A DNA stretch of 64,000 bases from Escherichia ruysiae (GCF_031323975.1 NZ_JAVIWS010000001.1:2790001-2854000); one strand, 5' to 3'; counted from the stretch's first letter, positions 47,374 to 57,855 are shown. Notes: generated by a model not told the origin, from the sequence alone. Made by a program: numbers and translations.

Positions 47374-48276
47374 ATGTCACAGGTTACTGAAAATAAAGTG
47401 ATTACTGCACCGGTGCCGATGACCCCGTTACAGGAGTTCTGGCACTATTTTAAACGTAACAAAGGCGCGGTTGTCGGGCTGGTTTACGTCGTCATCGTGC
47501 TGTTTATCGCGATCTTTGCCAACTGGATTGCACCCTATAACCCGGCGGAACAGTTCCGCGATGCGCTGCTCGCCCCGCCAGCGTGGCAGGAAGGCGGCAG
47601 CATGGCGCACTTGCTGGGCACCGATGATGTTGGTCGCGATGTGATGTCGCGCCTGATGTACGGTGCACGGCTGTCGCTGCTGGTCGGTTGTCTGGTGGTG
47701 GTGTTATCGCTGATTATGGGCGTAATTCTCGGCCTGATCGCCGGTTACTTTGGCGGCCTGGTCGATAACATCATCATGCGCGTGGTCGATATCATGCTGG
47801 CGCTGCCAAGCCTGTTGCTGGCGCTGGTGCTGGTGGCTATCTTCGGCCCGTCGATTGGTAACGCCGCGCTGGCGCTGACCTTCGTTGCCTTGCCGCACTA
47901 TGTCCGCTTAACCCGCGCCGCCGTGCTGGTGGAGGTGAATCGCGATTACGTTACCGCTTCTCGCGTAGCGGGAGCCGGGGCGCTGCGCCAGATGTTTATC
48001 AATATTCTTCCCAACTGCCTTGCGCCGCTGATTGTTCAGGCGTCGCTCGGTTTCTCTAACGCCATTCTCGATATGGCTGCTCTTGGTTTCCTCGGTATGG
48101 GGGCGCAGCCGCCAACGCCGGAGTGGGGCACCATGCTCTCCGACGTGTTGCAGTTCGCGCAAAGCGCCTGGTGGGTCGTGACCTTCCCTGGTCTGGCGAT
48201 CCTGCTGACGGTGCTGGCATTTAACCTGATGGGTGACGGTCTGCGTGACGCGCTCGATCCCAAACTGAAGCAGTAA
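47374..48276 (+). CDS. dppC: DppC, dipeptide ABC transporter permease
   Basis: Second permease (300 residues, about six helices) of the dipeptide importer. The conserved [20 protein letters not shown] and the EAA loop [21 protein letters not shown] are visible. AAGGGAAC precedes its ATG, and dppD follows 10 bp after its stop. Confidence 0.97.
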   Translation: MSQVTENKVITAPVPMTPLQEFWHYFKRNKGAVVGLVYVVIVLFIAIFANWIAPYNPAEQFRDALLAPPAWQEGGSMAHLLGTDDVGRDVMSRLMYGARLSLLVGCLVVVLSLIMGVILGLIAGYFGGLVDNIIMRVVDIMLALPSLLLALVLVAIFGPSIGNAALALTFVALPHYVRLTRAAVLVEVNRDYVTASRVAGAGALRQMFINILPNCLAPLIVQASLGFSNAILDMAALGFLGMGAQPPTPEWGTMLSDVLQFAQSAWWVVTFPGLAILLTVLAFNLMGDGLRDALDPKLKQ

Positions 48277-48286
48277 GAGGTTCGAG

Positions 48287-49270
48287 ATGGCGTTATTAAA
48301 TGTAGATAAATTATCGGTGCATTTCGGCGACGAAAGCGCACCATTCCGCGCCGTAGACCGCATCAGCTACAGCGTGAAACAGGGTGAAGTGGTCGGAATT
48401 GTGGGGGAGTCTGGCTCAGGTAAGTCGGTCAGTTCACTGGCGATTATGGGGCTGATTGATTATCCGGGCCGCGTAATGGCGGAAAAGCTGGAGTTTAACG
48501 GTCAGGATTTGCAGCGTATCTCAGAAAAAGAGCGCCGCAATCTGGTGGGTGCCGAAGTAGCGATGATCTTCCAGGACCCGATGACCAGTCTCAACCCGTG
48601 CTACACCGTGGGTTTCCAGATTATGGAAGCGATTAAGGTGCATCAGGGCGGTAACAAAAGTACCCGCCGTCAGCGGGCGATTGACCTGTTGAATCAGGTC
48701 GGTATTCCCGATCCGGCATCGCGTCTGGATGTTTACCCGCATCAGCTTTCCGGCGGAATGAGCCAGCGCGTGATGATCGCCATGGCGATTGCCTGTCGGC
48801 CAAAACTGCTGATTGCCGATGAACCGACCACTGCGCTGGACGTGACCATTCAGGCGCAAATCATCGAACTGCTGCTGGAGTTGCAGCAGAAAGAGAATAT
48901 GGCGCTGGTGTTGATCACCCATGACCTGGCGCTGGTGGCGGAAGCGGCGCATAAAATCATCGTGATGTATGCAGGCCAGGTGGTGGAAACGGGCGATGCT
49001 CACGCCATCTTCCGTGCGCCGCGTCATCCGTATACTCAGGCATTGCTACGCGCGCTGCCGGAATTTGCTCAGGACAAAGAACGTCTGGCGTCGTTGCCTG
49101 GTGTCGTTCCCGGCAAGTACGACCGCCCGAACGGCTGCCTGCTTAACCCGCGCTGTCCCTATGCCACTGACAGATGCCGCGCTGAAGAACCGGCGCTGAA
49201 TATGCTCGCTGACGGGCGTCAGTCCAAATGCCATTACCCACTTGATGATGCCGGGAGGCCCACACTATGA
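48287..49270 (+). CDS. dppD: DppD, dipeptide ABC transporter ATPase
   Basis: Oligopeptide-type ABC ATPase (327 residues): Walker A GESGSGKS (near 40), signature LSGGMSQR, Walker [13 protein letters not shown], and a C-terminal cysteine-containing OppC_C-like extension ([14 protein letters not shown]). Works with DppF. Overlaps dppF by 4 bp (ATGA). Confidence 0.97.
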   Translation: MALLNVDKLSVHFGDESAPFRAVDRISYSVKQGEVVGIVGESGSGKSVSSLAIMGLIDYPGRVMAEKLEFNGQDLQRISEKERRNLVGAEVAMIFQDPMTSLNPCYTVGFQIMEAIKVHQGGNKSTRRQRAIDLLNQVGIPDPASRLDVYPHQLSGGMSQRVMIAMAIACRPKLLIADEPTTALDVTIQAQIIELLLELQQKENMALVLITHDLALVAEAAHKIIVMYAGQVVETGDAHAIFRAPRHPYTQALLRALPEFAQDKERLASLPGVVPGKYDRPNGCLLNPRCPYATDRCRAEEPALNMLADGRQSKCHYPLDDAGRPTL

Positions 49271-50271
49271 GTACGCAAGAGGCCACCTCGCAACAACCGC
49301 TGTTGCAGGCTATCGACCTGAAAAAACATTATCCGGTGAAGAAAGGTATGTTCGCACCGGAACGTCTGGTGAAGGCGCTGGATGGTGTTTCGTTTAACCT
49401 TGAACGTGGCAAAACGCTGGCAGTAGTGGGCGAATCTGGCTGCGGTAAATCGACCCTCGGTCGGTTGCTGACGATGATTGAAACGCCCACCGGCGGCGAG
49501 CTGTATTACCAGGGGCAGGATCTGCTTAAGCACGATCCGCAGGCGCAGAAGCTGCGTCGGCAGAAAATCCAGATTGTCTTCCAGAACCCTTACGGTTCGC
49601 TGAATCCGCGTAAAAAAGTTGGGCAAATTCTCGAAGAGCCGCTGCTGATCAACACCAGCTTAAGCAAAGAACAGCGTCGGGAAAAAGCCCTGTCGATGAT
49701 GGCGAAAGTCGGCCTGAAAACCGAGCACTACGACCGCTATCCGCACATGTTTTCCGGCGGTCAGCGTCAGCGTATCGCCATTGCACGTGGTCTGATGCTC
49801 GACCCGGACGTGGTGATTGCCGATGAACCGGTTTCCGCGCTGGACGTCTCGGTGCGTGCGCAGGTGCTCAACCTGATGATGGATTTGCAGCAGGAACTGG
49901 GGCTTTCTTATGTCTTCATCTCCCACGACCTGTCGGTGGTGGAGCACATTGCCGATGAAGTGATGGTGATGTACCTGGGCCGCTGCGTGGAGAAGGGAAC
50001 GAAAGACCAAATCTTCAATAACCCGCGCCATCCGTACACTCAGGCGCTACTTTCCGCGACGCCGCGCCTGAACCCGGACGATCGCCGCGAGCGCATTAAG
50101 CTTACCGGTGAACTGCCAAGCCCACTCAATCCACCGCCGGGCTGCGCCTTTAATGCTCGTTGTCGTCGACGCTTCGGCCCCTGCACCCAGTTGCAGCCGC
50201 AGCTAAAAGACTACGGCGGTCAACTGGTCGCTTGTTTTGCTGTTGATCAGGATGAAAATCCGCAGCGTTAA
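49267..50271 (+). CDS. dppF: DppF, dipeptide ABC transporter ATPase
   Basis: Second ATPase (334 residues): Walker [10 protein letters not shown], signature FSGGQRQR, Walker [13 protein letters not shown], and a C-terminal cysteine-containing motif ([15 protein letters not shown]). Its start overlaps the dppD stop by 4 bp, indicating translational coupling. Last gene of the operon. Confidence 0.97.
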   Translation: MSTQEATSQQPLLQAIDLKKHYPVKKGMFAPERLVKALDGVSFNLERGKTLAVVGESGCGKSTLGRLLTMIETPTGGELYYQGQDLLKHDPQAQKLRRQKIQIVFQNPYGSLNPRKKVGQILEEPLLINTSLSKEQRREKALSMMAKVGLKTEHYDRYPHMFSGGQRQRIAIARGLMLDPDVVIADEPVSALDVSVRAQVLNLMMDLQQELGLSYVFISHDLSVVEHIADEVMVMYLGRCVEKGTKDQIFNNPRHPYTQALLSATPRLNPDDRRERIKLTGELPSPLNPPPGCAFNARCRRRFGPCTQLQPQLKDYGGQLVACFAVDQDENPQR

Positions 50272-50277
50272 CTCACA

Positions 50278-50302
50278 AAACCGGGGCCATGCGCTCCGGT
50301 TT
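50278..50302. terminator. Convergent hairpin between dppF and yhjV
   Basis: Stem AAACCGG / CCGGTTT (50278-50284 and 50296-50302), 6 bp past dppF and reaching the yhjV stop codon. A/T flanks on both sides suggest a bidirectional terminator. Confidence 0.6.
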
Positions 50303-51572
50303 ACTCAATCAGCTTCAACAGTGGCGACAAGCATAGCAAAATGCCGTACAGCAGAATCAGCCAGGCTTTAAATCCGCGAAGTTTTTCCAGTTGTGCGACT
50401 TTATAGATCAGGAAAAACGGAATGAGGCACGACACAATGCCATATAACGGGCTTCCCAACTGAAAGAACACCAGCACCGATACACGAAACGAAACCCAAA
50501 TCGTCAACGTAATGACGATAAAAGCGCAAATTGCCAGAGTCAGTATGCGTGAGTTAATTTTTCGGGTATCAATAATTCGGCTTAACAGATTGAGAATAAT
50601 GCCTTTAATGGCCTCGTGGAAACCGAGATAAATGCCAAAAAATGCGGTCAGTACAGCAAAGATATTCAACACCGTAGAGGTGATATGAATGATATGCCCA
50701 GGGATCACCTGTGCCGCCAGTGCCAGTGCCGAGATATTTTGCTCAAAGGCAGAAACGGCTTCTTCATGGCTAATCGAAAAGGTAAACGAAAAGGCAAAAA
50801 ACAGGATCACCGCGATGAGCGTGATATAGCTAATCCGATGGGTGCGCAGCGCGAGTCGTGTTGCCAGCACTTTATTTGCTTCTCGTTTGCGGTAGGCAAT
50901 ATTCATCGGGTTAAGCACCTGAATAAATACTGCAGAAAAGAAGCAAAAAGGGATAGTAAGCAGGACGTCGCGAAAGAAGACGGAGGCTTGTGGGAACGCG
51001 GTTATATTGGCGAAATTCCAGTGCGGGATCATCGCAAAACCGAACACCACAATAATGCCCACTTTGACCACCACCATCGGGCCGGAAATTTTAAACAATA
51101 ATCTTTCCCCACCTGACGCGATAGCTACTAGTACGGCGAAAATAGCCACTTTATAAAGTAGGGATTGTGAAAGATCGGCATCGGTCAAACCGAAGGTTTT
51201 CAGGTATGAGGCGCTGTCGAAAACCACGGAGAGGGAATAGATAAAAATTCCGTGGATAATCATCAAAAAGTAGATAACGCCGAGAAATATTCCCCAGTTC
51301 TTCCCCAGGTAATGACTGATAATATCGGTGTAGTCATTACAGGATTCACTTTCAGATAGTGTTTTTAAATAAATATCCTGCACTACCCAGGTTGCTGGAT
51401 AAGCAATAATGGCGGCGGTGATAAATACCCAAATTCCCTTCAGCCCAATTTGTACTGGCATCAGCACCGTTCCGGCACCAATTGCCATGCCTATGCATAA
51501 TAAAACCCAGCCGAAGTCGTAGCGTGTAAACGGCAATTTCTGATCGTGTTTCGGTAGTGTGTTGTGCTGCAT
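50301..51572 (-). CDS. yhjV: YhjV, putative amino acid (serine/threonine-type) transporter
   Basis: HAAAP/SdaC-family inner-membrane transporter (423 residues, about 11 helices). The first helix [23 protein letters not shown] carries the family motif; [21 protein letters not shown] is a conserved cytoplasmic loop. Substrate not established. The frame extends to 51635, but the ATG at 51572 ([15 protein letters not shown]) gives the family N terminus. Convergent with dppF. Confidence 0.92.
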   Translation of the reverse strand: MQHNTLPKHDQKLPFTRYDFGWVLLCIGMAIGAGTVLMPVQIGLKGIWVFITAAIIAYPATWVVQDIYLKTLSESESCNDYTDIISHYLGKNWGIFLGVIYFLMIIHGIFIYSLSVVFDSASYLKTFGLTDADLSQSLLYKVAIFAVLVAIASGGERLLFKISGPMVVVKVGIIVVFGFAMIPHWNFANITAFPQASVFFRDVLLTIPFCFFSAVFIQVLNPMNIAYRKREANKVLATRLALRTHRISYITLIAVILFFAFSFTFSISHEEAVSAFEQNISALALAAQVIPGHIIHITSTVLNIFAVLTAFFGIYLGFHEAIKGIILNLLSRIIDTRKINSRILTLAICAFIVITLTIWVSFRVSVLVFFQLGSPLYGIVSCLIPFFLIYKVAQLEKLRGFKAWLILLYGILLCLSPLLKLIE

Positions 51573-51941
51573 AAAGTCCTGTCCAGAAAGAAGTCGGCCT
51601 CGCAAAAATGAATAAACCCAGTTTCTCTTGCGCAACAGGTGGAGAAGTCGAATACGCAGTATGCTAAGAATGAGGCAACAGATTCACCGGGGAGAATCGC
51701 GAGGAGGCGCAATTCTACAAAATTGCGCATTTCACTACCAGTCTGGTGTCAGAGCGCGGGTAATGCGTACAGTGAAAATTCTGCAAATATGAAAATAAGC
51801 TGGAATGTATCGCGCAAAGTGAAAAACAGGCAGATGGCAGGGGCAGAAAGCGTCAGTAGAATCAGCCGCAAGCCGGAGGGTTCCGGTGAGGCGCAATGTT
51901 GCGGGGGCTTAATCCCTGGTGGCATTGGTTACTGGAGAGAG

Positions 51942-52005
51942 AAAACCCCCGCACGTTGCAGGTATATACCTGACAACATCACGGGGGCTAATCTTGAACC
52001 TAGAC
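51942..52005 (-). ncRNA. RdlD-type antisense RNA, copy 1 (ends inferred)
   Basis: Minus-strand promoter -35 TTGTAA (52035-52040), 17-bp spacer, -10 TATTCT (52012-52017); the transcript would begin near 52005 and end in a strong hairpin (51946-51987, CCCCCG / CGGGGG ends) followed by UUUU at 51942-51945. About 64 nt, close to the roughly 66 nt of known Rdl RNAs, which block ldr translation. Confidence 0.7.
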
Positions 52006-52053
52006 CGCTTAAGAATAGCCGCGAAACGTTGTCATTACAACACAGGCGGCTAT

Positions 52054-52161
52054 ATGACGTTCGCGCAGTTAGGCATGGCCTTCTGGCACGATTTAGCGGC
52101 TCCGGTCATTGCTGGCATTCTCGCCAGTCTGATCGTGAGCTGGCTGAATAAGCGGAAGTAA
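52054..52161 (+). CDS. ldrD: LdrD-type toxic peptide, copy 1
   Basis: A 35-residue type I toxin (MTFAQLGMAFWHDLAAPVIA, then GILASLIVSWLNKRK), a single hydrophobic helix with a basic tail, very close to K-12 LdrD. Overproduced Ldr peptides damage the membrane/nucleoid and are controlled by the antisense RNA in the same unit. Copy 1 has Ser at position 29, the other two have Gly. Confidence 0.9.
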   Translation: MTFAQLGMAFWHDLAAPVIAGILASLIVSWLNKRK

Positions 52162-52210
52162 CGTGTTGTGCGGGCGTCGGCTGCCGTAATGGCAATTTGC
52201 GCCCGGAACA

Positions 52211-52241
52211 GGCCGCATGGGTAAAACTCTGCGGCCTTTTT
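52211..52241 (+). terminator. ldr copy 1 terminator
   Basis: Stem GGCCGCA / TGCGGCC (52211-52217 and 52230-52236) followed by five T. Confidence 0.85.
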
Positions 52242-52422
52242 CGTAAGAAAAATGCAACGGCTGCAAGCCGGTAATATTCTGCGGAACGCACTGCACAGAG
52301 TGAAGAAGTGATGGATTTCGAAGCAGAAAAACAGTCGTAGAATCAGCGGCAAGCCGGAAGAGTCCGGTGAGGCGCAATGTTGCGGGGGCTTTATCCCTGG
52401 TGGCATTGGTTGCTGGAGAGAG

Positions 52423-52486
52423 AAAACCCCCGCACGTTGCAGGTATATACCTGACAACATCACGGGGGCCATTCTTGCATCTAGAC
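52423..52486 (-). ncRNA. RdlD-type antisense RNA, copy 2 (ends inferred)
   Basis: Same layout as copy 1, shifted by 481 bp: -10 TATTCT at 52493-52498, terminator hairpin from 52427 with UUUU at 52423-52426. The segment just after the start differs from copy 1 at seven of 26 positions (CCATTCTTGCATCTAGACCA instead of CTAATCTTGAACCTAGACCG, plus strand). Confidence 0.68.
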
Positions 52487-52534
52487 CATTCAAGAATAGC
52501 CGCGAAACGTTGTCATTACAACACAGGCGGCTAT

Positions 52535-52642
52535 ATGACGTTCGCGCAGTTAGGCATGGCCTTCTGGCACGATTTAGCGGCTCCGGTCATTGCTGGCATT
52601 CTCGCCAGTCTGATCGTGGGCTGGCTGAATAAGCGGAAGTAA
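52535..52642 (+). CDS. LdrD-type toxic peptide, copy 2
   Basis: Intact 35-codon ldr frame, identical to copy 1 except Gly-29 for Ser. Exactly 481 bp downstream of copy 1, with its own antisense gene upstream and terminator downstream, so it should be an independent toxin gene. Confidence 0.9.
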   Translation: MTFAQLGMAFWHDLAAPVIAGILASLIVGWLNKRK

Positions 52643-52691
52643 CATGCCATGCGGGCGTCGGCTGCCGTAATGGCAATTTGCGCCCGGAACA

Positions 52692-52722
52692 GGCCGCAGG
52701 GGTAAAACTCTGCGGCCTTTTT
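52692..52722 (+). terminator. ldr copy 2 terminator
   Basis: Stem GGCCGCA / TGCGGCC (52692-52698 and 52711-52717) followed by five T. Confidence 0.85.
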
Positions 52723-52903
52723 CGTAAGAAAAATGCAACGGCTGCAAGCCGGTAATATTCTGCGGAACGCACTGCACAGAGTGAAGAAGTAATGGATTTC
52801 GAAGCAGAAAAACAGTCGTAGAATCAGCGGCAAGCCGGAAGAGTCCGGTGAGGCGCAATGTTGCGGGGGCTTTATCCCTGGTGGCATTGGTTGCTGGAGA
52901 GAG

Positions 52904-52967
52904 AAAACCCCCGCACGTTGCAGGTATACACCTGACAATATGACGGGGGCTAATCTTGAACCCAAAC
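52904..52967 (-). ncRNA. RdlD-type antisense RNA, copy 3 (ends inferred)
   Basis: Same layout: -10 TATTCT at 52974-52979 and U-run at 52904-52907. The plus strand reads CTAATCTTGAACCCAAACAA in the variable segment, five differences from copy 1 in 26 positions, and the hairpin loop has TATACACC for TATATACC. Confidence 0.68.
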
Positions 52968-53015
52968 AACTCAAGAATAGCCGCGAAACGTTGTCATTAC
53001 AACACAGGCGGCTAT

Positions 53016-53123
53016 ATGACGTTCGCGCAGTTAGGCATGGCCTTCTGGCACGATTTAGCGGCTCCGGTCATTGCTGGCATTCTCGCCAGTCTGATCGTGG
53101 GCTGGCTGAATAAGAGGAAGTAA
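53016..53123 (+). CDS. LdrD-type toxic peptide, copy 3
   Basis: Intact 35-codon frame with Gly-29, same product as copy 2. Last unit of the array; its terminator ends next to the bcsG stop. Confidence 0.9.
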   Translation: MTFAQLGMAFWHDLAAPVIAGILASLIVGWLNKRK

Positions 53124-53171
53124 CGTGCCGTGCGGGTGTCGGCTGCCGTAATGGCAATTTGCGCCCGAACC

Positions 53172-53203
53172 AGGCCGCAGGGGTGAAACTCTGCGGCCTT
53201 TTT
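53172..53203 (+). terminator. ldr copy 3 terminator
   Basis: Stem AGGCCGCAG / CTGCGGCCT (53172-53180 and 53191-53199) with five T at 53199-53203, ending 6 bp before the bcsG stop on the other strand. Confidence 0.88.
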
Positions 53204-53208
53204 CGTGT

Positions 53209-54888
53209 TTATTGCGGGTATGGCACCCAATCGCCACCGTTCAGGCGAACGTACGGTTTATCCTGATATTGAATCACCACCGCGTTTGAGTTCTCGGATA
53301 CCGGTGCTGTTTGTGGCAATCCGCTGGTGAGTTTTTTCCAGTCAACATTGTCTTCGGTGAAAATTTTACCGTCGAGAACGCGAACCACCAGATCAGAAAT
53401 TGCCAGGAAACTGCTTGGTTGGTCGATGACAATCGGTGCCCCCTGGTGTGGTGCCTTCATACCGAAGAATTTCACGCCAACGGGGACGTCTGTGATAGAC
53501 GGGCTAGGGATATCACGTAAGCCAGATACCTGCATTCTGTCGCCCTTCAGCGCGCCGCCGTGTTCTGGCACCACTACCACCATCACTTTACGACCCGATT
53601 TCTCCAGTTCAGTAAAGAATGCGTCCAGTTCATCAAAGAACTTCTGCGCCCGCGCTTTGTAATCCGCTGTTTTGCTGACGCCCGGATAATGGTTGCCATC
53701 GTGCAGTGGAAGCGTGTTGTAGAACGTGGCACTACGGCTGTTTTTATCTTTTTCAGTAACGTCCAGCCAGCGGTTAAGTACGGCGGTATCGTCATAAACC
53801 GGCGAACCATCAAAGCCCAGCAAAATAACCGGCAGATTCGTTTGATCCATCAATTCTGTCTGCATACCGCCATTTTCGCGCACTTCTTTCAGGAAGCCGC
53901 CGAATTGACCGTTATGCCCCATCATCAGATGCTGGGTAAAGCCCAGTTTTGACAAGTTATCGAACAGATAGCAGTCATTATTGGCTGGTTGGTACAGATT
54001 GGTGTGCGAAGTCTGACCACAGCTGGCGCGCAGCAGACGAATCGCCGCCGGGCCGCTGTATGAGGTCGCAGAGTTGAAATTCTTGAACTCAATATCGAAA
54101 TGCGACCATAACGGATGCGACATTAACCCGGCAGCTTCAATGTCCGACCAGGAGAGTGAACAGATGTTGATGACCAGCAATTCAAATGGCTGTGCATCTG
54201 CCGGAAGCGCGGATGGGAAGGTCGATTTACGTTTCGCTTCGGCGTTATAGAAATTATTCAGCCATGCATTAAGATTCGCGGTTGTCGGCGGCGCGGTTTG
54301 CGCAGGCATATCACCCACCACCGGCGTACCGCCTGCGGCTGCGACCGTTGCCGCTGCATTACCGCCCGTCGTTGTCACCGTCGTGGTCGGTTGACCGGCA
54401 GGCCACAGGGAGAAACTTGGTCCAGCCAGCGTAAGTACGTTCAGCCATACCAGAATAGCGACGACAAATATGGTGATACGAATCCATTGTGACAGGAACA
54501 ACCACGCCACTAACAATACAAAAATGGCTCCGATCATCTGCCAGTTAATAAAGCGAGTAACGAGGTCGATTAAATAATCGCTACTGAAACCAGCCACTTG
54601 CGAACCCTGACTCATGATGCTTTCCGGGCCTGGCAGCCAGGTGTCATGCCAGAACAATGCAAAACCGATTGGCAGGGCTATCCAGTGGCGTAGACGGTGC
54701 AGGCTATAGCGCGGAATAGGCATTAGCAGAAACGCGGCAAACACCAGGTTAAGCAGCGGATGGAAGTTAAGATATCCCGCCCATAACAGGCCAAACTTGA
54801 CCAGAAAATAGAAGTTCCAGCCAGAAAGGCCGCGCCAGTATTGCCAGAGGGAAGAAGGCATAGCGGTGTTTTGGGTAAATTGAGTCAT
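53209..54888 (-). CDS. bcsG: BcsG, cellulose phosphoethanolamine transferase
   Basis: Inner-membrane enzyme (559 residues) that decorates cellulose with phosphoethanolamine in the periplasm. N-terminal membrane helices (about 25-155), then a Gly/Thr/Ala-rich linker (165-205) and a zinc-dependent alkaline phosphatase-like domain with the nucleophile Ser-278 ([12 protein letters not shown]) and Cys-243 (VINICSLSW), the residues described for the E. coli enzyme. Overlaps bcsF by 4 bp. Confidence 0.97.
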   Translation of the reverse strand: MTQFTQNTAMPSSLWQYWRGLSGWNFYFLVKFGLLWAGYLNFHPLLNLVFAAFLLMPIPRYSLHRLRHWIALPIGFALFWHDTWLPGPESIMSQGSQVAGFSSDYLIDLVTRFINWQMIGAIFVLLVAWLFLSQWIRITIFVVAILVWLNVLTLAGPSFSLWPAGQPTTTVTTTGGNAAATVAAAGGTPVVGDMPAQTAPPTTANLNAWLNNFYNAEAKRKSTFPSALPADAQPFELLVINICSLSWSDIEAAGLMSHPLWSHFDIEFKNFNSATSYSGPAAIRLLRASCGQTSHTNLYQPANNDCYLFDNLSKLGFTQHLMMGHNGQFGGFLKEVRENGGMQTELMDQTNLPVILLGFDGSPVYDDTAVLNRWLDVTEKDKNSRSATFYNTLPLHDGNHYPGVSKTADYKARAQKFFDELDAFFTELEKSGRKVMVVVVPEHGGALKGDRMQVSGLRDIPSPSITDVPVGVKFFGMKAPHQGAPIVIDQPSSFLAISDLVVRVLDGKIFTEDNVDWKKLTSGLPQTAPVSENSNAVVIQYQDKPYVRLNGGDWVPYPQ

Positions 54889-55076
54889 TTTTTGGTTGCC
54901 CTGGCTTTTTCCGCACGGCGTAATGTACCGGCCGGTTTTACATAACGAGGTTTAGCAAATAACAAACGCAAAGTGTCACGAATACGCCGTAGAGAATGCC
55001 GCGCCAGATAGCCCAGCGGGAAAAATATCAGTGCGCAAACGATAATAATTTCAACGATATCGCTGATGGTCATCAT
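54885..55076 (-). CDS. bcsF: BcsF, small membrane protein of cellulose modification
   Basis: A 63-residue protein with one membrane helix (about 5-25, [20 protein letters not shown]) and a basic cytoplasmic tail. It is known to link BcsE to BcsG at the membrane. Start overlaps the bcsE stop by 4 bp and its stop overlaps bcsG, a tightly coupled bcsEFG operon. Confidence 0.95.
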   Translation of the reverse strand: MMTISDIVEIIIVCALIFFPLGYLARHSLRRIRDTLRLLFAKPRYVKPAGTLRRAEKARATKK

Positions 55077-56644
55077 GATGAACGCTCCACAGCATCATCC
55101 AATAATCGCAGTGGTTCAGGTATGCGTCGCCAGTTGCGACCATCGTGTTCGGCATTGATGACTGGCGTGGAACCCTGCGTTAAAGGCAGCGGCATCCCCC
55201 ATTGTTCCGGGGCGAGTAAACGCATTTGCACCAGCTCGGCGCTGATTTGGTCATCTTCAAACCAGACCATGCGGTTAGAGAAAATGTCGCCAGTAGGTAG
55301 TGGGAAGATATGATTCAATGCGGTATCCAGATCGTTAATCCGGCAGAAAGAGAGGAACAGCACCAGTCGATTGCCGCCAATCGTCATAATATCGCCGGTA
55401 CGATTAGGGCGACACAGCGTCAGAGCTTGTTCAACGCGAATGCCAGGCACCGGGCGCAGAGCCACCAGAACGCCTTTGCCGTGAGCGGGTAACAGGGTGT
55501 TATTCATCATATTATTGACCGCGTCACAGAATACATCCCAATTCTGGAACCCCCGCAGTTTAATCGGCTGAGTCATCGACAACAGCGTGGTGATATCTTC
55601 CGGTACATAGCGGCTGAACTTCTGTCCCTGCACGCTTTCAATCATTGTCAGACAGCGAGAGAGCGGGGCGTTCCATGGAATAACCATATTTGCGCCGCAG
55701 GCCAACAGTAAACGTTCGTCGGTGGCGCGCAGGCTGGCAATATTTTCCCGCACGAGGATTTTCAACGCGCTACCACGCTGGCGACGCAATGTATGAATAC
55801 TGCGGGCCAGCGGTTCAATTTGCCCATTTTGCTGCAAAGAGAACACGACCGTCGCGGCCTGAGAGGTACGTGCTTCATTGAACAGCGTTTCGTTATTGTC
55901 GAATAGCTTCCAGTGTTCCGATAGCGGTGGCGCGCCTTCCAGTACGGCAATATTACTGAGAATACGTTTTTCATCGCTGCGTGGTTGGATCTCCGCCTCT
56001 TCGCGCTGAACTAACGCCCAGACGCCATTTTGATGCTGGACGGTCAGTTGCTGACGGGCGCTGACGCCTTTTTCGTTACACCAAAAAGCGATATCCAGCA
56101 GATGCTGATCGCCCTGAAAACGCAAACTGGCAAGTCCAAAAAGCGAACGATACTCCTCCAGTAACAATGAAAATTGTTTATCGTTATTGTTTCCGGGATT
56201 AATTACCAGCAGTGAACAATGGTTTAGCCTGCACCATTTATTCATTTTTTCCAGCCATAGGCGAAGGCGCTCGGCAGAAATGTTTTGCCATGCGTTATTT
56301 GCGCAAACAAGAATGAACAGGTAATTATTGGGAACAACTGAACATTGTAAATCACGGGGCAAATAGTATAGACCTTTTTCATGATTTAGCATTGAAAATA
56401 ATTTTATTTTTTCTGGTCCTTGAGAATCATCTAATTTGAAAATTTTCTCGGGATCGCTATCCATGCTAATGACCGCGACTTGCGCGGTTTCAGCTTGAGA
56501 AGCCATCGTTTGATTCACCAGGCTAATAGCATCTTCTTGACGATCGACGTTAAACCACCAGACGCCGCCTGCTGGCATATGTCGCAGCTCATCCCACAAG
56601 GATGAGATACCGATAGAGAATACGGGGTCCACAGTGTCCCTCAA
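55073..56644 (-). CDS. bcsE: BcsE, c-di-GMP-binding cellulose accessory protein
   Basis: Cytoplasmic protein (523 residues) that binds c-di-GMP and enhances cellulose synthesis and its modification. An N-terminal domain (about 1-215) is followed by REC-like and GGDEF-like degenerate domains. Both published c-di-GMP motifs are intact: R306-ATDE and R415-TGD-418. First gene of the minus-strand bcsEFG operon, divergent from bcsRQABZC. Confidence 0.97.
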   Translation of the reverse strand: MRDTVDPVFSIGISSLWDELRHMPAGGVWWFNVDRQEDAISLVNQTMASQAETAQVAVISMDSDPEKIFKLDDSQGPEKIKLFSMLNHEKGLYYLPRDLQCSVVPNNYLFILVCANNAWQNISAERLRLWLEKMNKWCRLNHCSLLVINPGNNNDKQFSLLLEEYRSLFGLASLRFQGDQHLLDIAFWCNEKGVSARQQLTVQHQNGVWALVQREEAEIQPRSDEKRILSNIAVLEGAPPLSEHWKLFDNNETLFNEARTSQAATVVFSLQQNGQIEPLARSIHTLRRQRGSALKILVRENIASLRATDERLLLACGANMVIPWNAPLSRCLTMIESVQGQKFSRYVPEDITTLLSMTQPIKLRGFQNWDVFCDAVNNMMNNTLLPAHGKGVLVALRPVPGIRVEQALTLCRPNRTGDIMTIGGNRLVLFLSFCRINDLDTALNHIFPLPTGDIFSNRMVWFEDDQISAELVQMRLLAPEQWGMPLPLTQGSTPVINAEHDGRNWRRIPEPLRLLDDAVERSS

Positions 56645-56902
56645 GTCGCCATTTTGTCTGATTATCAGTTTACTAGCGAAAGCTAAGAAATAAACCTACC
56701 ATTGAAATTAAAACTTATCAGATTTAGCATGTGAATCAATTTAACAGGCCAGAAACCTTGTGATATCAGCCTTTTCGTTTTTTAGTTTTTCTGTTGCGTA
56801 ACGGAAAGTCAAAAAATGAGCGGGTTTCTGTGCTGCCGTTAGCAATAAAGCGGCGAAATTGTCTTACTGTGTAATATGTTTATTTCATAGGGATCAACCA
56901 TA
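56645..56902. promoter_or_regulatory. bcsE-bcsR divergent intergenic region
   Basis: A 258-bp gap between the two cellulose operons. A/T-rich with GAAAGTCAAAAAATGAGCG-type stretches. No strong palindrome or consensus promoter could be assigned by eye. Confidence 0.4.
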
Positions 56903-57091
56903 ATGAATAACAACGAACCCGATATTCTGCCTGATCCCGCGATAGGCTATATCTTCCAGAATGATATTTTGGCGTTAAAACAGGCTTTTTCACTGCCTGA
57001 TATTGATTATGCCGATATTTCCCAACGAGAACAGTTGGCTGCGGCATTAAAACGTTGGCCGTTATTGGCTGAGTTTGCGCAAAAAAAGTAG
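56903..57091 (+). CDS. bcsR: BcsR, small cellulose synthesis regulator
   Basis: A 62-residue cytoplasmic protein, YhjR type, ending in KRWPLLAEFAQKK. It forms a complex with BcsQ and BcsE that assembles around the synthase. Starts at ATG 56903 and ends 11 bp before bcsQ. First gene of bcsRQABZC. Confidence 0.95.
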   Translation: MNNNEPDILPDPAIGYIFQNDILALKQAFSLPDIDYADISQREQLAAALKRWPLLAEFAQKK

Positions 57092-57102
57092 GGGTGTGGT
57101 GA

Positions 57103-57855
57103 ATGGCCGTTCTGGGATTGCAGGGGATGCGGGGTGGCGTGGGGACGACAACGATTACCGCCGCGTTAGGCTGGTCATTGCAAATGTTGGGAGAAAATGT
57201 CCTGCTGGTGGATGCCTGCCCGGACAATTTGCTGCGCCTGTCATTCAACGTTGATTTTTCTCACCGCCAGGGCTGGGCAAGAGCCATGCTGGATGGCCAG
57301 GACTGGCGTGATGCCGGGCTACGCTATACCTCACAGCTCGATCTGCTGCCCTTTGGTCAACTGACTCTCGAAGAACACGAGAATCCCCAGCACTGGCAAA
57401 CACGGCTGGGCGAGATTTGCACCGGTATTCAGCAACTAAAGACCAGCGGACGTTATCAATGGATTTTGATCGATTTACCACGCGACGCCTCGCAGATAAC
57501 GCATCAAATCATGAGTCTGTGCGATCACACCCTGGCGATCGTCAACGTGGATGCCAACTGTCATATTCGGCTGCATCAGCAGGCACTGCCCGCTGGCGCG
57601 CATATTTTGATTAATGATTTTCGTGTAGGCAGCCAGGTTCAGGACGATATTTACCAGCTATGGTTGCAAAGCCAGCGGCGTTTGTTGCCAATGTTGATTC
57701 ATCGTGATGAAGCGATGGCTGAATGTCTGGCGGCAAAACAACCGTTGGGCGAATACCGTAGCGATGCGTTGGCGGCAGAAGAAATTCTGACGCTGGCGAA
57801 CTGGTGTCTGTTGAACTATTCCGGGCTGAAAACGCCAGTCGGGAGCGCATCATGA
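57103..57855 (+). CDS. bcsQ: BcsQ, ParA/MinD-like ATPase (intact at codon 6)
   Basis: A 250-residue SIMIBI-class ATPase that is needed for cellulose export and synthase assembly with BcsR. The N-terminal P-loop is LQGMRGGVGTTTITAALG (deviant Walker A); Walker A' and switch stretches include LLVDACPDNLLRL and WILIDLPRDA. Codon 6 is TTG (57118-57120); in K-12 this codon is TAG and the gene is broken. bcsA starts inside its stop (4-bp overlap). Confidence 0.97.
   Translation: MAVLGLQGMRGGVGTTTITAALGWSLQMLGENVLLVDACPDNLLRLSFNVDFSHRQGWARAMLDGQDWRDAGLRYTSQLDLLPFGQLTLEEHENPQHWQTRLGEICTGIQQLKTSGRYQWILIDLPRDASQITHQIMSLCDHTLAIVNVDANCHIRLHQQALPAGAHILINDFRVGSQVQDDIYQLWLQSQRRLLPMLIHRDEAMAECLAAKQPLGEYRSDALAAEEILTLANWCLLNYSGLKTPVGSAS

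Larger units (their letters stand above)
51856..53206 (+). repeat. Tandem array of three LDR (long direct repeat) units of 481 bp
   Basis: Three head-to-tail copies begin at 51856, 52337 and 52818 (motif GTAGAATCAGC), exactly 481 bp apart; the first and second are full length and the third ends after its terminator near 53206. Each unit holds an antisense RNA gene, an ldr frame and a terminator. K-12 has one copy at this site (ldrD) and a separate three-copy array elsewhere (ldrABC). The copies are nearly identical except for a short segment in the antisense gene. Confidence 0.92.

Noticed and set aside
52050-52974. Long minus-strand frames (about 147 residues) across the ldr repeats
   Set aside because: They repeat with the 481-bp unit, cross the ldr genes and terminators antisense, and show no recognisable protein features; they are by-products of the repeats.
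51856-53206. The regularly spaced repeats as a CRISPR array
   Set aside because: Units are 481 bp and contain genes; there are no 20-40 bp repeats with unique spacers and no cas genes anywhere in the window.
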